NCBI GenBank assembly: GCA_046349635.1
Contig: JAXMBX010000018.1
Location: 1 to 64,000, forward strand
Length of the DNA: 64,000 nt
Reading direction: 5' to 3'
From: JAXMBX01 sp046349635
GTDB taxonomy: Bacteria > Planctomycetota > Planctomycetia > Planctomycetales > Planctomycetaceae
Positions 7,228 to 16,532 of the stretch are shown here, piece after piece. The notes below the pieces were generated by a model. The model ran no database searches and was not told the DNA's origin. It worked only from the letters and a program-made list of their open reading frames with translations. Every line of letters begins with the position of its first letter. Position 1 is the first letter of the stretch. The position numbers and the translations under genes were made by a program.

Positions 7228-9517
7228 ATGTGGGTTGCCTCACTCGTCTTTCTGATTGGCGTTCTGACATCGCGCTTTTCGTGGGTGACGGCAGAAACAC
7301 TGACGGGGAATGTTCTCACTGCCGAAGGAAACTGCTGCGGGGGCCAAAATCACAGCCGGCGGCACATGCCTCGCTCCTGCCAAGCGCATCACCACAACTG
7401 CAATGGCCGGGGCAATTTTGTCCCTTGACCGATCCCGCGATGTACGTCTGGCGGTTCGCTGGAAATCGAAGGAGCCGACCTGACAGAAGGATTCGACGAT
7501 GCGGGCAAGCCGGTGGAACTTCGTGGCGGGAAACTCCGCCGCTCACGAGATTCGTTTGCAACATCAAGGGCGGTTACGAGGAACCCTGCTGCACGTAGAG
7601 GATGGCAAGCCGATTCCATGCCCGACTCTTTCTCGATAGCGGGAAATCCTGACGACCGATCAGAAGGGACAATATCTGGTTGAAGGCTTGCGAATGGGCA
7701 ATCATGCGTTTGTACCGGTTGCGGCAGGACGAGTGAGGAAATATGTGCTCTTCGACACGGCACTTCGACCGGACACGGAACTTGAGATTCGCTTGCCCCG
7801 TGGGAGAGCGCTGAAGGGAAAATCACTGATGAGAAGGGCCAGCCCATACCCGGAGCCTACGTGGATTACTCCGGTTCAGGAGATGCATTCGCCCTCAACG
7901 GGCGGCAGGAACTTTGCGCGGCGGATGGCTCTTTCGAATTTGACGGATTCTCTTTGAACAAGCTCCGCTTTCAGATCATAGCCGCATGTCCGGGCTACCA
8001 GTCCGCGGAGATCACCTTTGATTTCAGTAGACCTGCCGATGACGTTTCGCATTCGATTCAATTAAAAAAAAGACCGCTCTTTCGACAACCGCAACCGCAG
8101 AGCTGTCGGAGCCCGAACAAACCACCCCTCTTCCCCGCAGGAAAGTGACCGGCACGATCCGCGATGAAAAAGCCATCCCATCCCCAACGCGGAGGTTCGC
8201 TGGGCGGCTTTCATCTGGGATCAATCCGTCAAGCCGGTTAAGACCGATGCCAAAGGCAAATATATGCTCGAACAGGTCCCGATCCAGGGAGCGATCCTCG
8301 TTCTCAAACCCGGCTTTGCCCCGCAATTTGAACCGACCCCCGATCAGCAGAACGTCGCGGATGCCGTTCTGTCCCCCGGCGTTGAACTGCGAGGTGTCGT
8401 CGTCAATTCTTCCGGAAAGCCGATCCCCGACGTGACCGTCACCCCTGTCACGAACTGCCCGGCGACCGGCGTCTGTAACCCCATCTAGTTGACGGAACGC
8501 GGAACCAGAACAAACGCAAAAGGAGAATTCGCGCTGCAAGATCTCCCCCAGGTCGGGTTTACCTTCGATTTCTACAAGACCGGCTACAGCGATCACAGGG
8601 GCGCCCGTCTCAAAACCGGCGAGTTGAACAAAATCCAGATATCTACGGGGGGTGCCATCAACGGCATCGTTTTCGATGAACGCGACAAGCCGGTTCGTAA
8701 CTTCAATATTCGCGTCTCAACCCCCAGAGTGCGAAACCAAGGAGAATTGGCAGGCGATATTTATGTGGGATTTATGGTGTACGGCATCAATTTCACGCGC
8801 GACGATGGTCTCTTTACGATCACCGACATCAATGCGAACCACTGGGAACGGTTGATCGTGTCCGCTCCGGGAATCGGCCTGGCCATCGTGGATCGCGCCC
8901 AATCCTCACCTCTCGATCAACTCCCCGACCCGGCGAAATTGAAGATCCGCCTGAAGCCGTTTGTCCCCCTGGACATCGACGTCGAAGAAGCCACCACGGG
9001 AAAAGCAATCCCGAACGCCACCGTGGGGCTGATTGAAGACCAGATCAAAGCGCAACACGGAAACATTCAAAATTTCGTCTGGAACTACAGCAACACCCAT
9101 CAACTTGCGGTCAGCGCCGACGGCAGAGGAAACGCTCTGTTTCGCGAACCGGGCTGCGAAGACGGGACAATCACCGTCACAGCCCCCGGCTACGGACGAC
9201 AGCGCCTGGAATGGACCGACCGCGAAGAAAGGCTCACCGTCACCCTCACCCCCGAAGCCCGCCTGCAGGGGGAAGTTCGCCTCAACGGCCAGCTTCTCAA
9301 GGAGGGCTACCTCAGCCTGAAATCACCCGGCAACGAAATCTTCTCTACGGTCCTGTCGGAAAAAACAGGACGGTTTGAGTTCGATCAACTCCCTGCCGGT
9401 GAGTTCGCAATCTCTCTGGCGGAACAAAGCGGTAAAACGCTCTACACCGGCAAACTGACCCTCGAAGCCGGTAAACTACGAGTCGAGAACATCGACCTGA
9501 CTGATGGGAGAAAATAG
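7228..9517 (+). pseudogene. Carboxypeptidase-regulatory-like (beta-sandwich repeat) secreted protein, disrupted by several indels
   Basis: A signal-peptide-like start (MWVASLVFLIGVLTSRFSWV, SD-like AGGAGGAG upstream) leads into fragments that only make sense as one protein. Pieces in different frames read ITDEKGQPIPGAYVDYSGSG (about 7815-7875), then GTIRDEK..PIPNAEV (about 8150), MLEQVPIQGAILVLKPGF (8264), VELRGVVVNSSGKPIPDVTV (about 8385), and, after an in-frame stop near 8486, a clean 342-codon stretch (8489-9517). The repeated V.G.V.D..GKP.P...V pattern is that of carboxypeptidase-regulatory-like domains, common in planctomycete surface proteins. At least four frame breaks and one stop fall in 7.3-8.5 kb, none in the last 1 kb. 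Whether this is real decay or base-calling error is open; the latter fits other breaks in the window. Confidence 0.65.
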
Positions 9518-9688
9518 GTCACAACTCCTCATTTCCCCGCGACCGACCGGTCGGAAACACCCCAGAATCCCCGCGCAACCACGCCCGGTTATACGGGCGG
9601 GAAATGCTCTCGCCTCAAAATCGGGGCCTCTGGTATAAATCCCACCCGGTTTGACACCTTTTATCCGTCCTCGTCGCGAGGCTTTCCC

Positions 9689-10462
9689 ATGACCGCATAC
9701 GGCATCATTCCCGCCCGTTTGGCTTCCACACGTCTCCCTCGCAAGCTCCTGCTCAGCGAGACCTCCAAGCCGCTCCTGCAGCACACCTGGGAATCCGCTT
9801 CCCGTGCCCGCAGCCTCGCGCAGGTCATCGTCGCCACCGACAGCGATGAAATCGCCAACGCCGTTCGGGAATTTGGTGGCCGCGTCGAAATGACCGGCGA
9901 ACATCCCAGCGGTACTGACCGGATCGCGGAAGTGGCCCGCCGCTGTTCCTCGAAAGTCGATTTGTTTGTGAACATCCAGGGGGACGAACCGGAAATCGAA
10001 CCGGGCTGCATCGATCTTCTGGTCGAACTCATGCGCGAAAACCCCAACGCCGAGATGGCGACCCTCGCCACCCCGTTCCGCCGCAAGGCCGATCTGGAAT
10101 CCCCTTCCTGCGTGAAACTGGTCGCCTCTCCCGAAGGACGGGCGATCTATTTCAGCCGTCTGCCGATCCCCTATTCCCGCGACGAATCCATCGACGATCT
10201 CATCGGCAAAGAACATTCTCCGTGGCTGCTGCACCTGGGAATTTATGCTTACCGCCGCGACTTTCTGCTGCAGTACACCCGTATGCCGCAATCTCCCCTC
10301 GAACGCCTCGAAAAGCTGGAACAACTTCGCGCGCTGGAAGCTGGTGCGGAGATTCGAGTTGGGATCATCGAGCAGGCTGCGGTTGGAATCGACACGCCGG
10401 AAGAGTATGCTCAGTTCGTCGAACGGCACCGGCAAACGGCCGTCGGAAAACGGGCCGCCTGA
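9689..10462 (+). CDS. kdsB: 3-deoxy-manno-octulosonate cytidylyltransferase (CMP-KDO synthetase)
   Basis: KdsB couples CTP with KDO to give CMP-KDO, the donor for lipopolysaccharide inner core, in the cytoplasm. The 257-residue protein shows the family landmarks in order: GIIPARLASTRLPRK at the nucleotide-binding N-terminus, ATDSDEI, HPSGTDRIAEV, and the metal-binding FVNIQGDEPEIEP; the C-terminal part has LGIYAYRRDFL and GIDTPEEY. Length is usual for the family. The next gene is CTP synthase, 70 bases downstream, so the operon pairs CTP production with a CTP-using envelope enzyme. It supports a Gram-negative-type LPS in this organism. Confidence 0.96.
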   Translation: MTAYGIIPARLASTRLPRKLLLSETSKPLLQHTWESASRARSLAQVIVATDSDEIANAVREFGGRVEMTGEHPSGTDRIAEVARRCSSKVDLFVNIQGDEPEIEPGCIDLLVELMRENPNAEMATLATPFRRKADLESPSCVKLVASPEGRAIYFSRLPIPYSRDESIDDLIGKEHSPWLLHLGIYAYRRDFLLQYTRMPQSPLERLEKLEQLRALEAGAEIRVGIIEQAAVGIDTPEEYAQFVERHRQTAVGKRAA

Positions 10463-10532
10463 GGCGACAGTCTGGACCGCTTGTGGAGCGTGTCGCTCAG
10501 GCCCCTGAACGATCTCTTCCAGAACGGATTCC

Positions 10533-12161
10533 ATGACTAAGCACATTTTCGTTACGGGTGGCGTGGTCAGTTCTTTGGGCAAAGGCTTGACCGCCGCTTC
10601 CATCGGACTTCTCCTCGAAAAACGAGGCCTCAAGGTCCGGATGCAGAAGCTCGACCCCTATCTCAACGTCGACCCCGGCACCATGAGCCCCTTCCAGCAC
10701 GGCGAGGTCTACGTTCTCGACGATGGATCCGAAACCGACCTCGATCTGGGGCACTACGAACGCTTCACCAACGGCCCCCTCTCCCGCGAATCCAACTACA
10801 CGACGGGGCGGATCTATCTCAGCGTGATCGAGAAAGAACGCCGCGGCGTGTACCTCGGCAACACAGTCCAGGTCATCCCCCACATTACCGATGAGATCAA
10901 GGACGCCGTCCTGCGGATGGACTCTCCCGACGTGGACGTCGTGATCACCGAACTGGGGGGCACGGTCGGCGACATCGAAGGACTCCCCTTCCTCGAAGCC
11001 ATCCGCCAGGTCCCCCTCGACATCGGCAAATCCAACTGCCTGTTCATCCACCTCACTCTGGTCCCCTATCTCAAAGCCGCCCGCGAACTGAAAACCAAGC
11101 CCACGCAGCACAGCGTCGGCCAACTCCGCCAGATCGGTATCCAGCCCGACATCCTCATCGTCCGCACCGAACGGGAACTCGGCCGGGGCAACGCCGAGAA
11201 AATCGCCCTTTTCTGCAACGTCGAAAAGAACGCCGTCATCGAAGAACCGGACAAGGAATTCTCCATCTACGAAGTCCCCCTCGGCCTCGTCGAAAACGAC
11301 CTCGACAAGCTGATCGTTGAAAAACTCAGCCTCAACGCCAAGCCCCTCGACATGAGCGTCTGGGAAGACCTGCTCCACCGTGTCCGCAATCCGCAGCACG
11401 AAGTCACCATCGCCGTCGTCGGCAAGTACATGCAGCACAAGGACGCCTACAAGTCCCTGTACGAAGCCCTCGACCATGCCGGCATCGCCCACTCGGCACG
11501 GGTCATCGTCCACCGCATCGAATCGGAAGACCTGCAGGAACAGGGTCCGGAAGCCCTCCTCTCCAATGTGGACGGCATCCTCATCCCCGGCGGGTTCGGC
11601 ATGCGGGGAATCGAAGGGAAGATCGAGGCCATCCGCTTCGCTCGCGAACAGCAGATCCCCTTCTTCGGGATCTGCCTCGGCATGCAGTGTGCCGTCATCG
11701 AATACGCCCGCAACGTCCTCGGGCTCAGCGATGCGAACAGTTCCGAATTCGCCGACGACACCACCAACCCCGTCATCTGCCTCTTGGATGAACAGCGCAA
11801 CGTCACCCATAAGGGTGCAACGATGCGCCTCGGTTCGCAGGAATGCTTCCTCTCCCCCGGATCCCGGGCGGCACAGGCCTACGGCATGACAAAAGTCCAC
11901 GAACGCCATCGCCACCGCTACGAGTTCAATCCCGCCTATCGTCAACGGCTGTTCGACGCCGGCCTGCACACCACGGGTCACAACTCCGACAGCAGCCTGG
12001 TCGAGATCGTCGAGGTTCCGGATCATCCCTGGTTCCTGGCGGTGCAGTTCCACCCGGAATTCAAATCGAAGCCCCCCCAGGCGCATCCCCTGTTTTCGGG
12101 GTTCATCGAAGCTGCCCTCAACCGCAGGCATCAACGGGTTGGTTCCGGAGCGATGGCGTAA
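10533..12161 (+). CDS. pyrG: CTP synthase
   Basis: CTP synthase converts UTP to CTP with ATP and glutamine. The 542-residue protein has the complete two-domain plan: amidoligase domain starting KHIFVTGGVVSSLGKG with the P-loop-like GGVVSSLGKG and ELGGTVGDIEG, followed by the class I glutamine amidotransferase domain with GGFGMRG, the nucleophile elbow GICLGMQ and the His/Glu of QFHPEFKSKP near the C-terminus. Length matches the family. It lies between kdsB and truB, with only three bases separating its stop from the truB start, so these are almost certainly co-transcribed. Confidence 0.97.
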   Translation: MTKHIFVTGGVVSSLGKGLTAASIGLLLEKRGLKVRMQKLDPYLNVDPGTMSPFQHGEVYVLDDGSETDLDLGHYERFTNGPLSRESNYTTGRIYLSVIEKERRGVYLGNTVQVIPHITDEIKDAVLRMDSPDVDVVITELGGTVGDIEGLPFLEAIRQVPLDIGKSNCLFIHLTLVPYLKAARELKTKPTQHSVGQLRQIGIQPDILIVRTERELGRGNAEKIALFCNVEKNAVIEEPDKEFSIYEVPLGLVENDLDKLIVEKLSLNAKPLDMSVWEDLLHRVRNPQHEVTIAVVGKYMQHKDAYKSLYEALDHAGIAHSARVIVHRIESEDLQEQGPEALLSNVDGILIPGGFGMRGIEGKIEAIRFAREQQIPFFGICLGMQCAVIEYARNVLGLSDANSSEFADDTTNPVICLLDEQRNVTHKGATMRLGSQECFLSPGSRAAQAYGMTKVHERHRHRYEFNPAYRQRLFDAGLHTTGHNSDSSLVEIVEVPDHPWFLAVQFHPEFKSKPPQAHPLFSGFIEAALNRRHQRVGSGAMA

Positions 12162-12164
12162 GCC

Positions 12165-13120
12165 ATGTCTTCCCTCTCAGAGAACATCCCCCCGTTCGAG
12201 ATCTGGATTCCTCCTGCGCACGACTGCGGAGTCCTGAATCTCAACAAGCCCGCGGGCATGACCTCCCGTCAGGTCGTGGACCGCGTCCAGATTCTGGCCG
12301 GAGACTTGAAAGTCGGCCATGCCGGAACGCTCGATCCTCTCGCCACCGGTGTGCTGCTCGTCGCCGTCGGCGCAGGAACTCGGTTGATCTCGTATCTGCA
12401 GGATAAGCCCAAACACTACCGCGGCGAATTCCTGCTCGGCCGCGAAAGTGAAACCGAGGACGTCGAAGGGGAAGTTCATGAGCTTCCCAATCCCCCGATC
12501 CCCTCGCGCGAGGAACTGGAACAGGCCGCGTCGCAGTTCGTGGGCAAGATCCAGCAGGTTCCGCCTCGCTTCTCTGCCAAGAAAATCGGTGGCCGCCGTG
12601 CTTACAAGCTGGCCCGGCGCGGCAAGGAATTTGAACTCGAACCCCGCACGGTCGTGATTCATGCCCTGCAGATTGTGGAATACGAGTACCCGAAGCTGGT
12701 TCTCGACATCCATTGCGGCTCGGGAACCTACGTTCGCTCGCTGGGACGGGATCTCGCCCGGCAGGTCGGCACCGCCGCGGTCATGAGCAACCTCGAACGG
12801 ACCGCCATCGGCTCGTTCGACATCACTCGCGGCGTCTCACCCGATGATCTCACACTCGAAAACTGGCGCGATGGCCACCGCGGCCTCTCGCGCGGGCCGT
12901 CGATCATCTCCCCGGTACGCTGGAGGATGAAGCCCTCTGGAACCTCTCCCACGGCCGCTACGTCACGCTTGCACTGCGCGATCTGCCCCACGAAGCGGAA
13001 GTCGCCTGCCTCAATCACAGCGGCGAACTCTGCGGGCTTGCCCGCCTGACGGAAGAGGGCGAACTCCGCCCCAGCCTGATGCTCAGCCGCCCCGCCGAAA
13101 GTCTGGAGAAAAGCGAGTAG
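12165..13120 (+). CDS. truB: tRNA pseudouridine-55 synthase, frameshifted near its C-terminus
   Basis: TruB makes pseudouridine 55 in the T-loop of tRNAs. The N-terminal part is complete: LNLNKPAGMTSRQVVDRV, the catalytic aspartate in GHAGTLDPLATGVL, KHYRGEFLLGRESETED, RRAYKLARRGKEF and GSGTYVRSLGRDLA. Near 12873 the frame breaks; reading continues sensibly one frame over as AVDHLPGTLEDEALWN and ends at TAG 13118-13120 with a PUA-like tail (RPSLMLSRPAESLEKSE). Without correction the ORF runs to 13049 with a nonsense tail. One missing G in the GG at 12873 would restore the frame, so a sequencing deletion is the simplest explanation. The gene starts three bases after pyrG. Confidence 0.9.
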
Positions 13121-13138
13121 AGAACCTGCTCTTGATCC

Positions 13139-14593
13139 TCACTCCTTCGGAGCGGGGGCCGCGGGAGCGTCCGTTTTGGGCGGATTCGGAACGATCAAAT
13201 CACCCGTCACCTTGTCGTCGTCTGACTCCTCGATGTCCAGGATCCCGATCGTCTTGTTGTGCTGCGGCGGAATCACCGACGCGGCCTTGGGAATCTCCGG
13301 CAGCTTCTTCGACGGCTCACCCTTCGGTTCCGTCTTTGCCATCTCGAGCTTAGCGACCTCAGACTTCGGGGTTTCCGTCGGGGACGCTCCGGCCTTCGGC
13401 GGCTCCGACTTCTTCGGGGCATCAGCCTTGGGAGCTTCCTTGGGGAGTTCCTTCGGAGTCTGCATCGCCGTCACCGTCGCTTCCAACCGCCCCTTCCCGG
13501 TCAACGGATAAGCCAGCGGCTTGGCGTTCGGATTCATCCGGAAGTTATACAGCACCAGCGAGTGGACCGCGTGGAACAGCGGACCGCAGTCCACTTGCGC
13601 GCTCCGGTTGTTCAACAGGTCCGTCGCCACGGAATCGACCGCCCGGGTGATCCACTCGGACTGCAGTTCCTGCTGCGGCAGCGCGACCATCAGCCACTCC
13701 AGCATGTGGCCGTTTGCGGGGAGACGCTTCGGAAAATCGGAACTCTGTTCCCGGCTCTGGAAATAGTTGCTGGAGAACGACCCGTCCGGATTCTGCATCG
13801 TCTTCGCTTCGGCGATGAACCGCCGGATCTTCATGTCCGCTTCCAGCCACACTCCCCGAATGGGCTTGCGGGTGGCGATGTACCGGTTCCGGGCATAGGC
13901 GAGGGCGAACAAGCCGTGCGTTCCACCGCAGGCCGCGGAGTAGACCGATTCGTTTGTCTGAATCTGTACCAGCCGTTCGATGCTCCACGCTTCTCCGTAG
14001 GCATTCACCCATTCGGAATCGGGAGGAATGTAGTGCGCCAGCGCCCACAGCGTCCAGGTCACTTCCGGACCTTCGCGAAGCTGCATCTTGGCATCGTTGA
14101 TGATGTCCCGGACAGTGATTTCACCACTCGCCCCGGTCTTGAATTTGAAATCCAGCGGCAGGTCGCACATGGACATGTAGCCCATGAACTGCGTCGGGTG
14201 TCCTTCGAACGCATACGGATGGGTGAAGGGATGACCCCGTCCACCGTAGGGAGTCTTCTCCCACAAAGGCTGACCTTCGTGGAGCACTCCGCTTGCCATC
14301 CATTCAATCCCGGAGATCGTGGCCTTGGGCCCCTTGTCCGGATCTTTGAGGATGAAGTCGTGCTTGAAGGCGAGAACTCCGTGGACGATCTGCCACGGAG
14401 TGTATTTCCCCGCGGTCAATCGCCGCAGGCTGGAAGCCAGAATCGCCTTTTCCACCTTCTTGAACAGCGCATCTTTATCCCCCGCGACCGCCGGGGGTGC
14501 GGGTGCGGGAGCTTGCGCCACGACGATCTGGCTGGAAATTGCGAGAACAAGGGTGCCCAGGAGAAACGTGTTCCTGGTTTGACGAACCATCAT
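13139..14593 (-). CDS. Secreted protein of unknown function, alpha/alpha-toroid-like, with acidic Pro/Lys-rich tail
   Basis: Start codons ATGATG at 14588-14593 are preferred over the longer frame because they give a clean signal peptide (VRQTRNTFLLGTLVLAISSQ, cleavage near VAQA) and have GGGGAG upstream. The mature protein (about residues 25-370) is helical with repeated elements such as TWTLWALAHYIPPDSEW, AACGGTHGLFALAYARNRY and LEWLMVALPQQELQ, reminiscent of prenyltransferase/squalene-oxidase-type alpha/alpha barrels that occur in many planctomycete secreted proteins. The C-terminal 110 residues are a disordered-looking stretch rich in Lys, Pro, Glu and Ala (KEAPKADAPKKSEPPKAGAS). No catalytic motif was recognised. 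It diverges from the sdpRI operon. Confidence 0.7.
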   Translation of the reverse strand: MMVRQTRNTFLLGTLVLAISSQIVVAQAPAPAPPAVAGDKDALFKKVEKAILASSLRRLTAGKYTPWQIVHGVLAFKHDFILKDPDKGPKATISGIEWMASGVLHEGQPLWEKTPYGGRGHPFTHPYAFEGHPTQFMGYMSMCDLPLDFKFKTGASGEITVRDIINDAKMQLREGPEVTWTLWALAHYIPPDSEWVNAYGEAWSIERLVQIQTNESVYSAACGGTHGLFALAYARNRYIATRKPIRGVWLEADMKIRRFIAEAKTMQNPDGSFSSNYFQSREQSSDFPKRLPANGHMLEWLMVALPQQELQSEWITRAVDSVATDLLNNRSAQVDCGPLFHAVHSLVLYNFRMNPNAKPLAYPLTGKGRLEATVTAMQTPKELPKEAPKADAPKKSEPPKAGASPTETPKSEVAKLEMAKTEPKGEPSKKLPEIPKAASVIPPQHNKTIGILDIEESDDDKVTGDLIVPNPPKTDAPAAPAPKE

Positions 14594-14969
14594 GTCGACA
14601 CAACTCCCCGGCCAAGTCCCTCGAAGGCTGTTGATAGGGCAATATATCGGCCTGCGCAGAGAATTTCCGTCGCAATTTATCGAGCGCGCCAACACACAAA
14701 ATAACTGTGAGCGGTTCCCATTCAACGATTGTTCAGTTTAGCACTTTTTTAAGGCCGCAGTGAGGCAAAATCGGGCGGGGAATCTGCCTGATTTTGCCCC
14801 GTCCGGCAAAAACTGCGCAAATCAGCCCCGGACTTTTTCGTGACGTATTCCAATGATTCACAATCGAGTCAGCCACCCAACGCCGGGCATCTCCAAGTCA
14901 TCAACTGCAACGAATTTTCGAATGGCGGATTATTCTTCCGGGTATCCCTTCTTTCACTTTCAGCCCCCC
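14594..14969. other. Divergent intergenic region, left part
   Basis: About 375 bases between the secreted-protein gene and the sdpR promoter. It has an AT-richer patch at 14640-14760 that could hold the leftward promoter, but no convincing -35/-10 pair was found. No small gene was recognised. Confidence 0.4.
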
Positions 14970-14998
14970 TTGCCCTCCTGTTTCGTCATTCATATAAT
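14970..14998 (+). promoter_or_regulatory. Promoter of the sdpR-sdpI operon
   Basis: TTGCCC (14970-14975) and a perfect TATAAT (14993-14998) are 17 bases apart. The -10 box abuts the inverted repeat at 14997-15013, as expected for an autorepressed ArsR-type operon. The leader to the sdpR ATG would be about 130 bases. Confidence 0.65.
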
Positions 14999-15013
14999 TA
15001 GCCAAATGGCGAA
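14997..15013. promoter_or_regulatory. Probable SdpR-family operator
   Basis: The core GCCAAATGGC (15001-15010) is a perfect 4-bp inverted repeat around AA and extends imperfectly as TTaGCCA..TGGCgAA. It overlaps the end of the -10 box and the predicted transcription start, the expected place for repression by the winged-helix protein encoded next. Confidence 0.55.
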
Positions 15014-15137
15014 ATAAAGACAGGCAAATCAACCTGCCCGTCAGATTTTCTGATCCGTTCCGTCGCTCTCCCCGTTTCCAATCCTTGAGGCGCCATGGCC
15101 GGAATCTAATCTTCAAAATTCCTCTCCTTTGATCTCT

Positions 15138-15452
15138 ATGAACAACGTTTACCGTGCTCTCAGCGACCCCACCCGCCGCGCCATCCTCAAACTCCTTCGG
15201 CAAAAGGATTTGAGTGCCGGGGAACTTGCGGAACATTTTCCGCAATCCAAGCCCACTCTCTCCAAGCATTTCAACATCCTCAAGCAGGCGGACCTCATCC
15301 AGGGACGCCGCCAGGGAACCACGATCTATTACACGTTGAATCTCTCGATCCTCGAAGAAGCTCTCAGTGCCCTGCTCGAGGCTTTTCAGATCCCCCCGCA
15401 ACCTGCAGCACGGCGGAAAGGAAAGAAACATGCAACCCACGCTCGCTCCTGA
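15138..15452 (+). CDS. sdpR: ArsR-type autorepressor of the SdpR family
   Basis: The 104-residue protein is a winged-helix ArsR-family DNA-binding domain: YRALSDPTRRAILKLLRQ at the N-terminus, recognition-helix region SKPTLSKHFNILKQADLI, and wing RRQGTTIYYTLN. No metal-binding cysteines are seen, consistent with the SdpR branch, which represses its own operon and is titrated by membrane-bound SdpI in Bacillus. ATG 15138 is preferred to a TTG at 15129. Its 3' end overlaps sdpI by 23 bases, so the two are translationally coupled. The operator next to the TATAAT box upstream supports autoregulation. Confidence 0.88.
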   Translation: MNNVYRALSDPTRRAILKLLRQKDLSAGELAEHFPQSKPTLSKHFNILKQADLIQGRRQGTTIYYTLNLSILEEALSALLEAFQIPPQPAARRKGKKHATHARS

Positions 15453-16143
15453 ACAGGAATCGGCCACGCCCTCCCTGTCCCGTTTTCTACTGCCGCCGTT
15501 GGTCTTCTCGTTCGTCATGACTTTGGCCCTGACGACGGTCTCGGCCTTTGTCTGGATGCAACTCCCCGCCGATGCCCGCGTTCCCATGCACTGGAATATC
15601 CACGGCCAGCCGGACCAGTACGCCGGCCCCGTGTCGTTGTTCCTCATGCCCGCGGTTGTGCTGGGGATCACTCTCCTCTTGAGCGTCATCCCCTTCGCGG
15701 AACCCCGCCGTCAGAACCTGCTCCTCTCCTGGAAGGCGTACCGCGCCATCTGGATCAGCGTCGTGTTGCTCCTGTTTGCCATGGGAGTCGGTATCGACAT
15801 CACCGCCCTGGGGTACAAAGTCCCCATCGACCGCATCGCGATGATCGGCGTCGGCGTGCTGTTCATGGTCATCGGGAACATGCTGGGCAAACTCCGCAGC
15901 ACGTTCTTCGTCGGCGTCCGCACCCCGTGGACCCTCAGCAGCGAAACCTGCTGGAACAAAACCAACCGCCTCACCGGCCGTCTGTTCTTCGTTGGCGGTG
16001 CCGCCATCCTGGCCCTCACACTCACCGGTATGTCCGGCCCCGTTCTCTTATTGACCCAGATGGTCTTCATCGGCTTCCTGATCGCCACCGTCCTCGGCTA
16101 CTCATGGTACACCTGGTCCCGCGACCCCAACCGCTCCTGCTAA
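15430..16143 (+). CDS. sdpI: SdpI/DUF1648-type immunity-like membrane protein
   Basis: The 237-residue product has about six membrane helices. The N-terminal domain shows the DUF1648 motif (DARVPMHWNIHGQPDQYAGP), and the C-terminal part shows the SdpI signature (IGNMLGKLRSTFFVGVRTPW, TWNKTNR-like). In Bacillus SdpI protects the cell from the SDP toxin and sequesters SdpR at the membrane. No sdpC-like toxin gene is nearby, so here the pair is more likely an envelope-stress or immunity module than part of a toxin system; this is inference. The start is the ATG at 15430 inside sdpR. Confidence 0.88.
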   Translation: MQPTLAPEQESATPSLSRFLLPPLVFSFVMTLALTTVSAFVWMQLPADARVPMHWNIHGQPDQYAGPVSLFLMPAVVLGITLLLSVIPFAEPRRQNLLLSWKAYRAIWISVVLLLFAMGVGIDITALGYKVPIDRIAMIGVGVLFMVIGNMLGKLRSTFFVGVRTPWTLSSETCWNKTNRLTGRLFFVGGAAILALTLTGMSGPVLLLTQMVFIGFLIATVLGYSWYTWSRDPNRSC

Positions 16144-16182
16144 TCAGCAGCAAAAACTTCGACTTTGGTATTTGGAGTAATT

Positions 16183-16488
16183 ATGATCCAAAAGAAAGCG
16201 ACGATCTCTTGGATCACACCTGAGAAGGGGGGCCGACAAAACCCGCCGTTCAATTTATCCGACCGCGGATATTCAACCGTCGTTCGATTTCTTGACGAGC
16301 CCTGGCCTGCCAAAGAAGGGTGGTCTTTGACACTCCATAAGGACGAGATGCACAGTTCAGAGTGGGAATGGCAAGCCGTTGTTCATTTCTTGTCCCCGCA
16401 AGCTCCTCATGATGCTCTGCGTTTAGGACGAAGATTTGAATTGTATGAGGGGAGCAAATGCGTCGCGACGGGGTCTATCCTTGACTGA
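16183..16488 (+). CDS. Small protein resembling a stand-alone EF-Tu domain III
   Basis: The 101-residue product starts at ATG 16183 with GGAG about 9 bases upstream. It has no signal peptide. Its order of motifs recalls domain III of elongation factor Tu: GGRQNPPFNLSDRGYSTVVRF aligns with the GGR..PF..GY..QF region, and LRLGRRFELYEGSKCVATG with the LRFAIREGGRTVGAG region. A separate beta-barrel of this type has no known function; it cannot bind GTP. It lies 40 bases after sdpI. Base composition is lower in GC than its neighbours, so it may be a later arrival. Homology is judged by eye only. Confidence 0.55.
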   Translation: MIQKKATISWITPEKGGRQNPPFNLSDRGYSTVVRFLDEPWPAKEGWSLTLHKDEMHSSEWEWQAVVHFLSPQAPHDALRLGRRFELYEGSKCVATGSILD

Positions 16489-16532
16489 GAACCAAGAATG
16501 CGAGCGTCTCTGACTTTTGGCCTCTCCATTAA

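Noticed and set aside
9543..9554. CCGACCGGTCGG palindrome as a terminator
   Set aside because: No loop and no T run; too short to call.
10497..12134. 545-codon open frame antisense to pyrG
   Set aside because: It is a shadow of a strongly biased GC-rich coding strand; no motif, and pyrG is certain.
14640..14660. GCCGATAT on the minus strand as a sigma-28 box for the secreted-protein gene
   Set aside because: No TAAA at 15 bases upstream on that strand, and the gene has no link with flagella.
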